A stretch of DNA of 64,000 nucleotides, from positions 1 through 64,000 of the forward strand of contig NZ_JAADZV010000003.1 of the NCBI RefSeq assembly GCF_010645075.1. The letters run 5' to 3'. Positions 35,162 through 44,600 of the stretch are shown one piece after another; position 1 is the stretch's first letter; the number at the start of each line of letters is the position of its first letter. The DNA is from Flavobacterium limi. Lineage in GTDB: Bacteria; Bacteroidota; Bacteroidia; Flavobacteriales; Flavobacteriaceae. The translations under genes and the position numbers were made by a program. A model generated the notes under the pieces. That model was not told the DNA's origin, did not search any database, and was given only the letters and a program-made list of their open reading frames with translations.

Positions 35162-36064
35162 ATGAACAATATCTTAAAAACATTTGCAATATTATTATTG
35201 CTCATTATCTCGCTTTCGTGCAAACAAGAAACTGATAAAGGCAAGGAAAAAATCACTTCTAAAAGCTCTGCGTCCGAAAATTATAATGTTAGTATACTAC
35301 TTGATTTATCAGACAGAATTAGTATTCAAAAAAATCCTAACCCAACGATGGAATATTACCAAAGAGATTTAGGTTATATAAAATCGGTTTCGGAAGCTTT
35401 TACCCAGCATTTAAAATCAAAAAGAATAAGACAGATTGACGATAAAATGCAATTATTTTTTAATCCCGAACCTAAAGATCCGGATATCAATTCAATTTCA
35501 CAAAAGTTAAAAATTGCTATTGATAAAAACAATGCTTCAAAGGATTTACTGAATTCTATCAATTCAAATTATGCTTCACAAACCTCAAAAATCTATGAGT
35601 CTGCGATAAAAGACAACAATTTTATCGGTTCTGATATCTGGAATTTTTTTGATACTAAAGTAAAAGATCAATGTATTGAAAAAGATTCGCGAAACATTCT
35701 TGTCATACTCACAGACGGCTATATGTTTTATGATAATACGATAATGAAAGAAGGAAACCGAACATCATATATCACTCCTGAATGGATTAGAAAAAATGGC
35801 TTGAACACCAAAGACTGGCAGAAAAAATTTAAAGAGCAGGATTTTGGATTCATTAAAGCCGGAAATGATTTATCTAACTTGGAAGTTTTGGTTTTAGGAA
35901 TTAATCCAAATCGAAACAATCCATATGAGGAAAAGGTAATAAAAGCCTATTGGACAAAATGGTTTACTAATATGAAGATCAAATATTTTGAAATTAAAAA
36001 TGCTGATTTGCCTTCAAACACAGAAAAAATCATCAAAGATTTCATATTGGAAAAGAAATCATAA
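35162..36064 (+). CDS. Lipoprotein with a vWA-like domain
   Basis: This 300-aa lipoprotein has its lipobox ending at Cys20 (LIISLSCKQ). The mature domain has a Rossmann-type layout: YNVSILLDLSDRIS (residues 41-54) recalls the MIDAS DxSxS motif, with Asp48 and Ser50 kept but the third position changed to Arg52. NILVILTDGYMFY near residue 180 supplies the conserved Thr-Asp-Gly, and LEVLVLGINP forms a later strand. It would therefore be a degenerate von Willebrand A domain on the periplasmic or outer-membrane side. As last gene of the TerB-like unit it is probably the envelope partner of the preceding membrane protein. Confidence 0.75.
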   Translation: MNNILKTFAILLLLIISLSCKQETDKGKEKITSKSSASENYNVSILLDLSDRISIQKNPNPTMEYYQRDLGYIKSVSEAFTQHLKSKRIRQIDDKMQLFFNPEPKDPDINSISQKLKIAIDKNNASKDLLNSINSNYASQTSKIYESAIKDNNFIGSDIWNFFDTKVKDQCIEKDSRNILVILTDGYMFYDNTIMKEGNRTSYITPEWIRKNGLNTKDWQKKFKEQDFGFIKAGNDLSNLEVLVLGINPNRNNPYEEKVIKAYWTKWFTNMKIKYFEIKNADLPSNTEKIIKDFILEKKS

Positions 36065-36118
36065 AACGTTTATCCTTAAAATTTTACAATCTCATTTTAT
36101 ATCTAAACAAAAATCAGC

Positions 36119-36165
36119 TTTTACGGATTTCCATAAAATACTGATTTTAATTGACTCTACATTTG
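36119..36165 (+). promoter_or_regulatory. Second inverted-repeat activator site and promoter
   Basis: TTTTACGGA (36119-36127) and TCCATAAAA (36130-36138) are followed by TACTG, as at 32651. The -7 box TACATTTG is at 36158-36165, exactly 28 bp from the start of the right half-site. It drives the HsdR-N-like gene at 36192. Confidence 0.6.
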
Positions 36166-36191
36166 AATAATTAATTTTAAACCGACAACCA

Positions 36192-37247
36192 ATGGAAATC
36201 AACATTCAACTAAAATCATTAGCCGATAAAATCAATCAGCTTAAAAGTAAAATCGAAACCGAAGAATCTACCAAACATGCTTTTGTATTGCCTTTTATTC
36301 ATGTTCTCGGATATGATGCTTTTAATCCACTTGAAGTTGTACCTGAATTCACGGCAGATTTAGGTTTGAAAAAAGGAGAAAAGGTAGATTATGCTATTTT
36401 TCAGAATGGAGAACCCATTATTATTGTCGAATGCAAAAGCTGGAAAGAAAAATTAACGGTACATAATTCGCAATTGTTCCGTTATTTTCATGTTACCAAA
36501 ACCCGATTTGCGCTTTTAACAAACGGAATCAATTATCAATTTTTCACTGACCTGGATGCTCAGAATAAAATGGATGAAAAGCCGTTTTTAGAATTTGACA
36601 TCACGAATCTTAAAGAAAATACGATTAATGAAATTACAAAATTCCACAAGTCCAATTTCAATGTAGATAATATTGTCAGCAATGCGAGTTCTTTAAAATA
36701 CATTAAAGAAATTAAGAAACAGATCAATGCTGAACTTGAAAATCCTTCGAATGATTTTACCCGGTTTTTTGCCAATAAAGTATATACAGGAAGACTGACT
36801 GAAAAAGTAGTCGATGAATTTAAAGACTTAGTTCAGAAATCACTGAATCAATTGATCAGCGAAAAAATTAATGACCGCCTTAATGCAGCACTTACAAAGG
36901 AAACAATCAAACAACAGGACGAAGAAATTGTAACTATTGAAGAAGAAAATAAAATTATTACAACTGAAGAAGAACTTGACGGTTTCAGAATTGTTGTTGC
37001 AATCTTAAGACGAAAACTTCCGATAAACAGAATTGTCCATCGTGATACACAATCTTATTTTGGAATCCTCCTGGATGACAACAATCGTAAACCTTTATGC
37101 AGATTGCATTTAAATGGAGGGAAAAAGTACATCAGTTTATTCAATCAAAATAAAAGCGAAACCAAATTATCAATCTCATGCATTGACGATATTTACGAAT
37201 TTGAAAAAGAATTATTAGAAACAGCAGCACTTTATGAAACCGAATAA
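36192..37247 (+). CDS. Stand-alone HsdR N-terminal (PD-(D/E)XK) nuclease-like protein
   Basis: This 351-aa cytoplasmic protein resembles the N-terminal nuclease part of type I restriction HsdR subunits. The PD-(D/E)XK core is complete: Asp66 in GEKVDYAIF, and Glu80 and Lys82 in IIIVECKSW, with the following FRYFHVTKTRFALLTNGINY helix-strand unit. No helicase motifs follow and no HsdM or HsdS genes are nearby, so it is not a normal restriction system. The C-terminal third (from about 260) is a separate small domain, DGFRIVVAILRRKLPINRIV, of unknown function. It shares its promoter architecture with the TerB-like unit just upstream, which suggests a joint role, perhaps in stress or defence. Confidence 0.8.
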   Translation: MEINIQLKSLADKINQLKSKIETEESTKHAFVLPFIHVLGYDAFNPLEVVPEFTADLGLKKGEKVDYAIFQNGEPIIIVECKSWKEKLTVHNSQLFRYFHVTKTRFALLTNGINYQFFTDLDAQNKMDEKPFLEFDITNLKENTINEITKFHKSNFNVDNIVSNASSLKYIKEIKKQINAELENPSNDFTRFFANKVYTGRLTEKVVDEFKDLVQKSLNQLISEKINDRLNAALTKETIKQQDEEIVTIEEENKIITTEEELDGFRIVVAILRRKLPINRIVHRDTQSYFGILLDDNNRKPLCRLHLNGGKKYISLFNQNKSETKLSISCIDDIYEFEKELLETAALYETE

Positions 37248-37275
37248 ATTATTTATTTCACATTAAATAATAATT

Positions 37276-37283
37276 TAAGTTTG
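37276..37283 (+). promoter_or_regulatory. TAnnTTTG-type -7 box
   Basis: TAAGTTTG at 37276-37283 matches the flavobacterial -7 consensus and lies 22 nt upstream of ATG 37305. The TTTTACGGA repeat is absent here, so these genes may have separate control. Confidence 0.4.
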
Positions 37284-37304
37284 ATCTTCTAAAATGTATT
37301 GCTT

Positions 37305-37715
37305 ATGCTAAAAAACTACTTACTATTATTCATTGTACTTGCAACACTTTCCTGTAAAAAAGCTGATGCTCCGCCTCCACCACAGATTAATTCTTTTTAC
37401 AAAAAAGTAATTACCGCTGACGACCGCAAAACGATTACACCCGAAGAAGCGAAAACGTATCATGTTGATAAAACTTATCAATATAAATACAGGACAGGAT
37501 ATTCTCAACATTATGAATATAATTACGATGTAAAAGGAATCAATGCAAAAGGTGATTCGGTTTTTGGTAATATAAATGTCGAAGGAAAATACGGAGCCGG
37601 AATTTTAATCAACGACAGCCTCGGAGACATTGAAATTAATACCGAATGGATTGCTTACGGAAAACTAAAAGCCGTTGATAAAAAAAGAAATGAATATCAC
37701 TTAATTGTAAAATAA
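37305..37715 (+). CDS. Hypothetical lipoprotein
   Basis: This 136-aa lipoprotein has its lipobox at LATLSCKKAD (Cys about 17) and a Pro-rich stretch APPPPQ right after it. The mature part contains YKYRTGYSQHYEYNYDVKGI and GDSVFGNINVEGKYGAG, which suggests a small beta-rich domain. The same frame has TTG at 37299, but ATG 37305 gives a standard signal peptide. I recognise no family. It follows the HsdR-N-like gene by 57 nt and has its own promoter-like box, and a small Cys protein gene follows by 12 nt. Confidence 0.7.
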   Translation: MLKNYLLLFIVLATLSCKKADAPPPPQINSFYKKVITADDRKTITPEEAKTYHVDKTYQYKYRTGYSQHYEYNYDVKGINAKGDSVFGNINVEGKYGAGILINDSLGDIEINTEWIAYGKLKAVDKKRNEYHLIVK

Positions 37716-37727
37716 ATAACGTCTCGA

Positions 37728-37943
37728 ATGAAATATAGTTTATTATTACTCCTGCTGTTTGTTTCGCTCTCTTCTTTTCAGCCTTTAGAGAACAATGTGT
37801 ATATATGTGGTCCAACCGGTGCAAAAAAATATCATTATAAGGAAAACTGCCGTGGATTAACTGCCTGCAGACATGAAATTACAAAAGTTACCATTAAACA
37901 GGCACAAGCTTATGGTCTTACACTTTGTGGTTGGGAAGATTAA
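37728..37943 (+). CDS. Small secreted Cys/His protein
   Basis: This 71-aa protein has a Sec signal peptide (residues 1-18) and a short mature domain, VYICGPTGAKKYHYKENCRG, then CRHEITKVTI and a final LCGWED. The YHxxxxCRGL plus downstream CxxE/CxW pattern is, to my memory, common in small secreted Bacteroidota proteins and looks like a degenerate metal-binding finger. The protein at 32723 has a comparable order of elements. Function is unknown. It ends the second gene set of this region. Confidence 0.7.
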   Translation: MKYSLLLLLLFVSLSSFQPLENNVYICGPTGAKKYHYKENCRGLTACRHEITKVTIKQAQAYGLTLCGWED

Positions 37944-38022
37944 ATTGGGAATGTTTTTATATCTATGCTTTTGCACTTCTTAAATCTTTTTTCAACCGGC
38001 CAGCCAAATCTAATTAATAATT

Positions 38023-38493
38023 CTATTTTCTAAAAAGTATTACTTTACCTTGACAGGACATTCCCCAGTCCTGTGCTTCTTTATCTATGTCCCAATACCA
38101 ATAATTTCTTCCCTCATTAAATCCGCCTCCAATCATTACGGAGTCTATCCAGATATTCAAAGTAGTAAAGACGATCAGAAAACCAATTAGTATATTGTAT
38201 GAGAAACGAATCCATTTTGGTCTGCTAATTTTTCTGATAAGGTTTTTTACACCTGCGTGAATAATAAAAAGCGCTAAACTCCAAACCACAACATTTAGTA
38301 AAACTCCTGAAATACTGTAAAAATATTCCATAGAACTTCCTAATGACTTTTGCTTAAACACAAATGGACTGCCATAATAATCCGGGAACATTTCGGGACC
38401 TTCACAATGGTATTCAACACCGATTGTTAATGATAAAACGAATCCTAAAGCTATGTACGGAATAGTTAAATATTTCATTTTTTGACCTTTCAA
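38023..38493 (-). CDS. Hypothetical inner-membrane protein
   Basis: This 156-aa protein has three to four hydrophobic stretches (about residues 5-25, 55-80, 95-120). Between the first two lies a loop with YHCEGPEMFPDYYGSPF that includes a Cys. The C-terminus WDIDKEAQDWGMSCQG carries another Cys. I recognise no family. The signal-like start may be ATG at 38493 or ATG 15 nt later (MKYLTIPYIAL). It lies 38 nt downstream of an NTF2-like gene on the same strand and may be co-transcribed with it. Confidence 0.65.
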   Translation of the reverse strand: MKGQKMKYLTIPYIALGFVLSLTIGVEYHCEGPEMFPDYYGSPFVFKQKSLGSSMEYFYSISGVLLNVVVWSLALFIIHAGVKNLIRKISRPKWIRFSYNILIGFLIVFTTLNIWIDSVMIGGGFNEGRNYWYWDIDKEAQDWGMSCQGKVILFRK

Positions 38494-38531
38494 TCATTTG
38501 TCTATGAATCAATATTCGCGGAAATAATGAT

Positions 38532-38885
38532 TTAATTCAGCTCAATATCCATTCTTCGCAACAGAGCATCCTGAACAACAAAAATATGTTTTACAACACC
38601 ATTAAACATTTCATTTCCGTGCAAATCAAGTACAATCTGATGAATGGCAACCTCAACTGTTTCGTCTGCTCTCTCAATTATTTCAACAGGCTCAACATTT
38701 GGATTTATTTCCGTCCATTGCCTTGTCCAGTATTTCCGAATTTCTTCGTGTCCTTGTATATATCCGCCTTCAAAAGCTTTTGGCCATTCTACATCCGGAT
38801 GGAAAGTTGAAAGTGCCGTATCAATATCTCTGGCATTAAAAGCGAAGTATGCTTTTTTGATTAAATTTTGAATTTGGTTGTCCAT
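38532..38885 (-). CDS. NTF2-like / SnoaL-like protein
   Basis: This 117-aa cytoplasmic protein has the cone-shaped NTF2-like fold signature: YFAFNARDIDTALSTFHPDV near the N-terminus, GGYIQGHEEIRKYWTRQW in the middle, and VEVAIHQIVLDLHGNEMF, then VKHIFVVQDALLRRMDIE at the end. Members include isomerases and ligand-binding proteins; none can be picked here. Its start is directly next to the decayed transposase region on the upstream side, so its own promoter must lie within about 40 bp or inside the repeat. Confidence 0.8.
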   Translation of the reverse strand: MDNQIQNLIKKAYFAFNARDIDTALSTFHPDVEWPKAFEGGYIQGHEEIRKYWTRQWTEINPNVEPVEIIERADETVEVAIHQIVLDLHGNEMFNGVVKHIFVVQDALLRRMDIELN

Positions 38886-38925
38886 AACTAAGGTTATTTT
38901 TTATGTTTCACTTTGTATTGTTATT

Positions 38926-39147
38926 TTAATCTGGTGCTCGTTTGCAACGAGTACCTACTTTCTTAATTACCCAAGTCTTAGCGTTTGCAACGCGGTTTCC
39001 TAGCGCAATGGCTCTACTACAACAATTACAAAAAGCGGAATTGTCTTCTTCATAATTTCTATAACTACTAGTGACATAATTACGTTCCTGAAAAACAATT
39101 TGAGCTTCAACTGAATTATAATGTATATAACGAATTCTCTGTTGTAT
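38926..39147 (-). pseudogene. C-terminal fragment of a REP-associated tyrosine (RAYT, IS200-like) transposase
   Basis: On the minus strand an open stretch of about 70 codons reads QQRIRYIHYNSVEAQIVFQE, then RNYVTSSYRNYEEDNSAFC, and ends at TAA 38926-38928. YIHxNPVxAG.. followed by a YxxSS..Y element is the hallmark of the C-terminal end of RAYT transposases. An in-frame stop lies directly upstream, and the catalytic HUH part is missing, so it is a relict. The last third of the frame runs through the REP sequences themselves. Confidence 0.65.
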
Positions 39148-39231
39148 TTATCTTAATTATAAGAGTTGCAAACGCTACTACCTCTACACATTCGATTCAT
39201 GTAGGGAACTCATTGTAAACGAGCATCAGAT
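38929..39231. repeat. REP pair / terminal inverted repeats around the RAYT relict
   Basis: The left end (38929-38958, ATCTGGTGCTCGTTTGCAAC and onward) and the right end (39201-39231) are about 30-bp imperfect inverted repeats. Inside them a second inverted pair is seen: GCGTTTGCAACGCGG (38981-38995) against GTTGCAAACGCTAC (39165-39178). The whole is a 300-bp element containing the transposase fragment. A related copy lies in opposite orientation at 54170-54241. Confidence 0.7.
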
Positions 39232-39275
39232 TGAGTACTCATTAGAGACAACCACCATGTTATTTTTTTTAGAAT

Positions 39276-40025
39276 CTAAAACGACATTGACATTCCTAAT
39301 CCATATTGTTTCCCATTATAAACAGGCATGATAATCCCGTTTAGGCTTTCCTTGTTTTTAAATATTGTTCTTTTTATCAGAGGATGAAACCAATATGCCA
39401 TTTTGGTACTTAAAATTCCAATACCTGCTCCAGCAGCAACATCACTGAACCAATGTCTGTCATTATACATTCTAAAAAATCCAGTTCCGGCAGCTACCAA
39501 ATAACCTGAAATTCCATACCAGATCGATACATCTTTATATTCTTGATAAAGAAATTCAGCCCCCATAAAAGCTGTTGCGGTATGACCAGAAGGAAATGAG
39601 TTATTCGAGGTTCCATCAGGTCTTAACTCGTTACCAGTCATTTTTATTAGATTAACTGTTGTTCCCATAATTAAGTATGCAGAAGCTAAAACAATTGTTC
39701 TGTCTTTGAAGTTATTTTTCCCTTTAATTCCAACAGTATTTAAGGCATAGACAGATAAAAAAGCACTATATTGAGAAAAGTCGTCAATTGTAAATTTATT
39801 GTCAATATGTTCATTTATTTCTTCTTTAGTATCAGTATTGATGTCTTTTAGCGTATGACTTTCCAACCCAATAACACCATATGCAATTAAAGTTGTGGGA
39901 ATTACTAATGCCTGATATTTAAATTTTATATTTTTATTTATAGATAAACTATCCGGAGTTTTATATTGTCCATATATACTTAAAATAATAAAATTAAATA
40001 AAATGACCAGAATTGTTTTTTTCAT
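39276..40025 (-). CDS. PAP2 family phosphatase
   Basis: This 249-aa exported or membrane-associated phosphatase of the phosphatidic acid phosphatase type 2 family has a signal peptide at residues 1-19. All three phosphatase motifs are visible: KMTGNELRP (K-x6-RP), SFPSGHTATAF (PSGH) and RMYNDRHWFSDV (R-x5-H-x3-D). Substrates in the family are lipid phosphates such as undecaprenyl or lipid A phosphates. It stands alone. The upstream region up to the RND operon holds a terminator for that operon. Confidence 0.9.
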   Translation of the reverse strand: MKKTILVILFNFIILSIYGQYKTPDSLSINKNIKFKYQALVIPTTLIAYGVIGLESHTLKDINTDTKEEINEHIDNKFTIDDFSQYSAFLSVYALNTVGIKGKNNFKDRTIVLASAYLIMGTTVNLIKMTGNELRPDGTSNNSFPSGHTATAFMGAEFLYQEYKDVSIWYGISGYLVAAGTGFFRMYNDRHWFSDVAAGAGIGILSTKMAYWFHPLIKRTIFKNKESLNGIIMPVYNGKQYGLGMSMSF

Positions 40026-40170
40026 AGGTTTTGAATTAATTTAACTTTTACGTATGACATATCAATAAATTCTCATACACTTTGTAGCTTTACTAAATCA
40101 ATATTTTTTACAGCTAATATAACAATCTTTTTATTTCAATTGACACACAAACCTTAAACATAACTTTATC

Positions 40171-40206
40171 AAAAACCTCCCGAAAATTTTACTTTCCGGG
40201 AGGTTC
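40171..40206 (-). terminator. Terminator of the RND efflux operon
   Basis: AACCTCCCG (40174-40182) pairs with CGGGAGGTT (40197-40205), with a run of A at 40171-40175 that becomes a T tract in minus-strand RNA. It lies 31 nt after the stop codon of the outer-membrane factor gene. Confidence 0.85.
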
Positions 40207-40236
40207 AATCCTACAACTATTAATAAAAAAATGATA

Positions 40237-41676
40237 TTATTTCCAGCCGCCGCCTAAGTCTTTATATACATAAACTGCTGCGTTGAGCTGTTCTTTTTTG
40301 GTGTCGATCAATTCTAACTTTGATTCTAAGGCATCACGCTGTGTCATCAAAACTTCGAAATAATCCACTCGCGCCGATTTAAACAAGTCATTCGAAACCT
40401 CAATCGATTTATTTAAGGCGTCCACCTGCTGTGATTTTAAATCGTAGCTTTTCTGTAAATTATCAATTTTAGAAAGTTGATTCGAAACTTCCAGATACGC
40501 ATTCAAAATCGTACGGTCGTAGTTGTACAATGCCTGAAGCTGTCTCGCATTGGCACTTGAAAACTCGGCTTTGATAGCATTTCTGTTAATCAGCGGTGCT
40601 GCTAAATCTCCTGCCACTGAGTACAAAATAGATTCCGGAAACGTAAACAGATAAGACGGTTTAAAAGCCTGCACGCCAAAAGCTGCCGAAATATCAAGCG
40701 AAGGATAGAATTCGGCACGGGCTACTTTTACATCTAATTTGGCTGCAACCAATTCTAATTCGGCTTGTTTCACATCCGGGCGGTTCATCAATAACTGAGA
40801 CGGAATTCCGGAATTGACTTCAGCAGGCAATAAAGTCAAAAAGTTACTGTTGGTCCTCTTGACTTCCTGCGGATATCTTCCTAATAAGAAATTGATTTTA
40901 TTCTCGTTTTCTTTAATTTTCTGAAGAATATCAAACTCTAAACTTTTTGAAGTCAAAACCTCAGCCTGAAACTTCTGCACACCTAATTCTGTAGCTCTGG
41001 CAGCCTGCTTCTGAATTTTTACAATTTCTAAAGCATTCGTCTGCAATTCGATGGTTTGTTTTACAATCTCCAGCTGACTGTCTAAAGCTAATAATTCGTA
41101 ATACGAATCGGCTACCTCAGCAATCAGATTGGTAATCACAAAGTTTTTACCTTCTACGGTTGCCAGATAACGGTTTACTGCCGCTTTTTTAGAATTGCGC
41201 AGTTTTTTCCAGATATCTACTTCCCAGTTGGCGTAAGCAGCAATGGTAAAATCACCAAGCGGATCCGGAGTTTCTACTCCCGGTTTTATTTCTGTAGTAG
41301 CATCACCTGCACCCTGACTCGTGTAGCGGCCTACTTTTTCTACTCCTGCACCGGCACGTACACCCACAGACGGCAGTAAAAGTCCTTTTTTAACACGGAT
41401 ATCGTTTTTTGCAATTTCGATTTCCTGCAGCGTAATGTTCAGCTCCTGATTATTTTTTAAGGCCACATCAATTAAGTCAATCAGATTCTGATCCTTAAAA
41501 AATGTTCTCCACTTCATGGAACCTGTATTAACTGTATCCAGGTTTTTTGTTGTTCCAAAAGATTCCGGAACAGGCGCACTTGCCGTTGCAGTCTCGGCTA
41601 CCGGGGCTTTACAGCCCAATACAGCAAGACAAAGGCCTAATGCAATACTATATTGATATGCTTTGAATTTATACAT
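40237..41676 (-). CDS. TolC/OprM-type outer-membrane efflux lipoprotein
   Basis: This 479-aa outer-membrane channel of the NodT/OprM group has a lipobox at AVLGCKAPV and the two internal repeats of the family (DLIDVALKNNQELNITLQEI in the first half; LLMNRPDVKQAELELVAAKL before the second). It forms the exit duct of the tripartite pump encoded by the two preceding genes. The frame extends to 41688, but ATG 41676 gives a better signal peptide and overlaps the end of the RND gene by only 8 nt, consistent with translational coupling. Confidence 0.93.
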   Translation of the reverse strand: MYKFKAYQYSIALGLCLAVLGCKAPVAETATASAPVPESFGTTKNLDTVNTGSMKWRTFFKDQNLIDLIDVALKNNQELNITLQEIEIAKNDIRVKKGLLLPSVGVRAGAGVEKVGRYTSQGAGDATTEIKPGVETPDPLGDFTIAAYANWEVDIWKKLRNSKKAAVNRYLATVEGKNFVITNLIAEVADSYYELLALDSQLEIVKQTIELQTNALEIVKIQKQAARATELGVQKFQAEVLTSKSLEFDILQKIKENENKINFLLGRYPQEVKRTNSNFLTLLPAEVNSGIPSQLLMNRPDVKQAELELVAAKLDVKVARAEFYPSLDISAAFGVQAFKPSYLFTFPESILYSVAGDLAAPLINRNAIKAEFSSANARQLQALYNYDRTILNAYLEVSNQLSKIDNLQKSYDLKSQQVDALNKSIEVSNDLFKSARVDYFEVLMTQRDALESKLELIDTKKEQLNAAVYVYKDLGGGWK

Positions 41677-44600
41677 GATTGTTATCAATTTCTTCAGTTA
41701 ATGGATTCTCTTCTTCATGTTTTACCAGTTTGTATTTCTCGGCAATTTTACCAAAAATGTAATACAATCCCGGAATCACAAATACCCCGCAAATGGTTCC
41801 GATAAGCATCCCTCCAGCAGCGGCAGTACCAATAGTTCTGTTGCCAATTTTACCAGGACCAGTTGCAAAAGCCAATGGTAATAATCCGGCGATAAAAGCA
41901 AACGAAGTCATCAAAATAGGACGAAAACGGGCTTTTGAACCTTCCATAGCAGCTTCCAGAACTGATTTTCCGGCTGCGTGCCGCTGAATCGCAAACTCTA
42001 CAATCAATACGGCATTTTTACCCAATAAACCAATAAGCATTACCATGGCAACCTGTGCATAAATGTTGTTTTCTAATCCGGTTAATTTCAACAGAAGGAA
42101 AGCTCCAAAAATACCTGCCGGTAAAGAAAGAATTACCGATAATGGCAGAATAAAACTCTCATATTGCGCTGCTAAAACCAGATACACAAATCCTAAACAG
42201 ATCAGGAATACCCAAATTGCCTGATTTCCCTGTGCCACCTCATCGGCAGAAATACCCGCCCAGTCAATATCATATCCTCTTGGCAGTTTTTTGGCAGCCA
42301 CTTCCTGAATCACTTTAATCGCAGTTCCGGAACTGTATCCCATTGCAGGACCACCACTGATTTCTGTAGAAGTGTACATATTGTGTCTCGTAATTTCTGA
42401 AAGACCATACACTTTTTCCAGTTTCATAAAGGCCGAAAATGGCACCATTTCGTCATGGTCATTTTTTACATATAATTTCAGGATATCATCCGGCTGAGCA
42501 CGATATTCCGGTGCTGCCTGAACGATTACTTTATAGTTGATTCCGTATTTGATGAAACTGATTTCATAGTTACTACCTACAAGCGTTGATAAAGTATTCA
42601 TCGCATTTTCGATAGAAACTCCTTTTTGCTGCGCCAGATCATTATCGACTTTCATCATGTACTGGGGGAAACTCGCACTAAAGAAACTGAACACGTTTGT
42701 TAATTCAGGACGTTTGTTCAGTTCTTCAACAAACTCTTTATTTACCTCTTCCAGTTTTTTGAAATCACTTGTACCTGTTTTATCGAGCAAACGTAGCTCA
42801 AATCCTCCTGCAGCTCCATATCCCGGAACTGCCGGTGGCTGGAAAAATTCGATATTGGCTCCCGGAATGTCTTTCGACTTTTCTTCGAGTTCAATCATAA
42901 TCTCCTGAACGGATTGTTTTCTGTCATTCCAGTCTTTAAGGTTAATCAGACAGGTTCCGGCATTGGCTCCGGTACCCTCAGTCAGGATTTCATAACCAGC
43001 CAATGATGAAACTGATTTTACACCTTCTATACCTTCGGCCACTTTTTGCAATTGCTCGGCAATATTATTTGTTCTTTCTAATGATGAACCCGGAGGTGTC
43101 TGGATAATCGCATAAAACATTCCCTGATCCTCATTCGGAATAAATCCTGAAGGAACAGTACTGCTGATCAACCATGTTCCGGCACAAAATCCAAGAAGTG
43201 CAACAATGGTTACCACTCTTCTGTTTACAATTTTTGCCAGTACATTTTGGTATTTGCCCTGAGCCAGATTAAACTTGTTGTTGAAACCATCGATAAACCT
43301 GTTTACCGGAGTTTTCTTCTTCGGTTTACCATGATTGTTTTTCAGCATCATCGCACAAAGAGCCGGTGTCAAAGTCAAAGCCACAATACCTGAAAGTATA
43401 ATTGCCGTTGCCATTGTAATCGAGAACTGTCTGTAGAAAACTCCCACAGGTCCTGACATAAAAGCAACCGGAATAAATACCGCCGCCATTAAGAAAGTGA
43501 TTGCAATAATCGCCCCCGCAATTTCGTGCATCGCTTTCTTAGTTGCTTTAAATGGCGACAGATGTTCTTCTTCCATCTTGGCATGGACGGCTTCAATAAC
43601 CACAATCGCATCATCGACGACGACCCCAATTGCCAATACTAAAGCAAATAATGTAATTAAGTTCAGTGAAATATCGAAGAAAGTCATGAACACGAATGTT
43701 CCCACCAGTGAAACCGGAACGGCAATTGCGGGAATAACCGTAGAACGCCAGTCTCCTAAGAAAAGAAATACTACCAAACCTACCAGAATAAAGGCCTCAA
43801 CCAAAGTATGAATTACTTTTTCGATAGAAGCATCAAGGAATTTCGAAACGTCATACGAGATTTCGTAATCCATTCCTTTTGGGAATTTGGTTTTAAGTTT
43901 TTCCAGTTTGGCTTTTACGTCTTCAATAACCTGATTGGCGTTACTTCCAAAAGACTGTTTTAATACGATTGCTGCAGATGGTTTTCCATTTAAATTCGAA
44001 TAAATATCATACATCGAACTTCCAAATTCAATCGTAGCAATATCTTTTAAACGTAAAAGCTCTCCATTAGGATTAGATCTTACAACAACATTACCGTACT
44101 GTTCTTTGGTTGTAAAACGTCCTGAATATTTTAATACATATTCGAATGCCTGAGAACGCTTACCGGAACTTTCTCCGGTTTTACCTGGCGAAGCTTCCAG
44201 ACTCTGGCTCGATAATGCCTCCATTACCTCTTCGGCAGAAATTTTATAAGCCAGCATTCGGTCCGGTTTTAGCCAAATACGCATCGCATATTCACGTGTT
44301 CCTAAAATATCTCCGGATCCAACACCATTTACCCTTTTTAATTCTGAGAGTATATTGATATCTGCATAATTATAAAGGAACTTCATGTCGGTATTTTTAT
44401 CGTTGCTGTAAAGATTCACATACATCAACATACTCGGTACTTCACGGGTAATCTTCACCCCTTCTCTAACTACCAGAGGCGGTAATTTATTAGTAACCGA
44501 AGCCACACGGTTCTGGACATTAACGGCAGCCTGATTTGGGTCTGTACCTAAATTAAATACTACCTGAATACTCGCTTCACCATCATTTCCGGCATCTGAG

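Noticed and set aside
36192..37247. Type I restriction system
   Set aside because: Only the nuclease-like N-terminal part is present, with no helicase motifs and no methylase or specificity genes, so a normal restriction system is excluded here.
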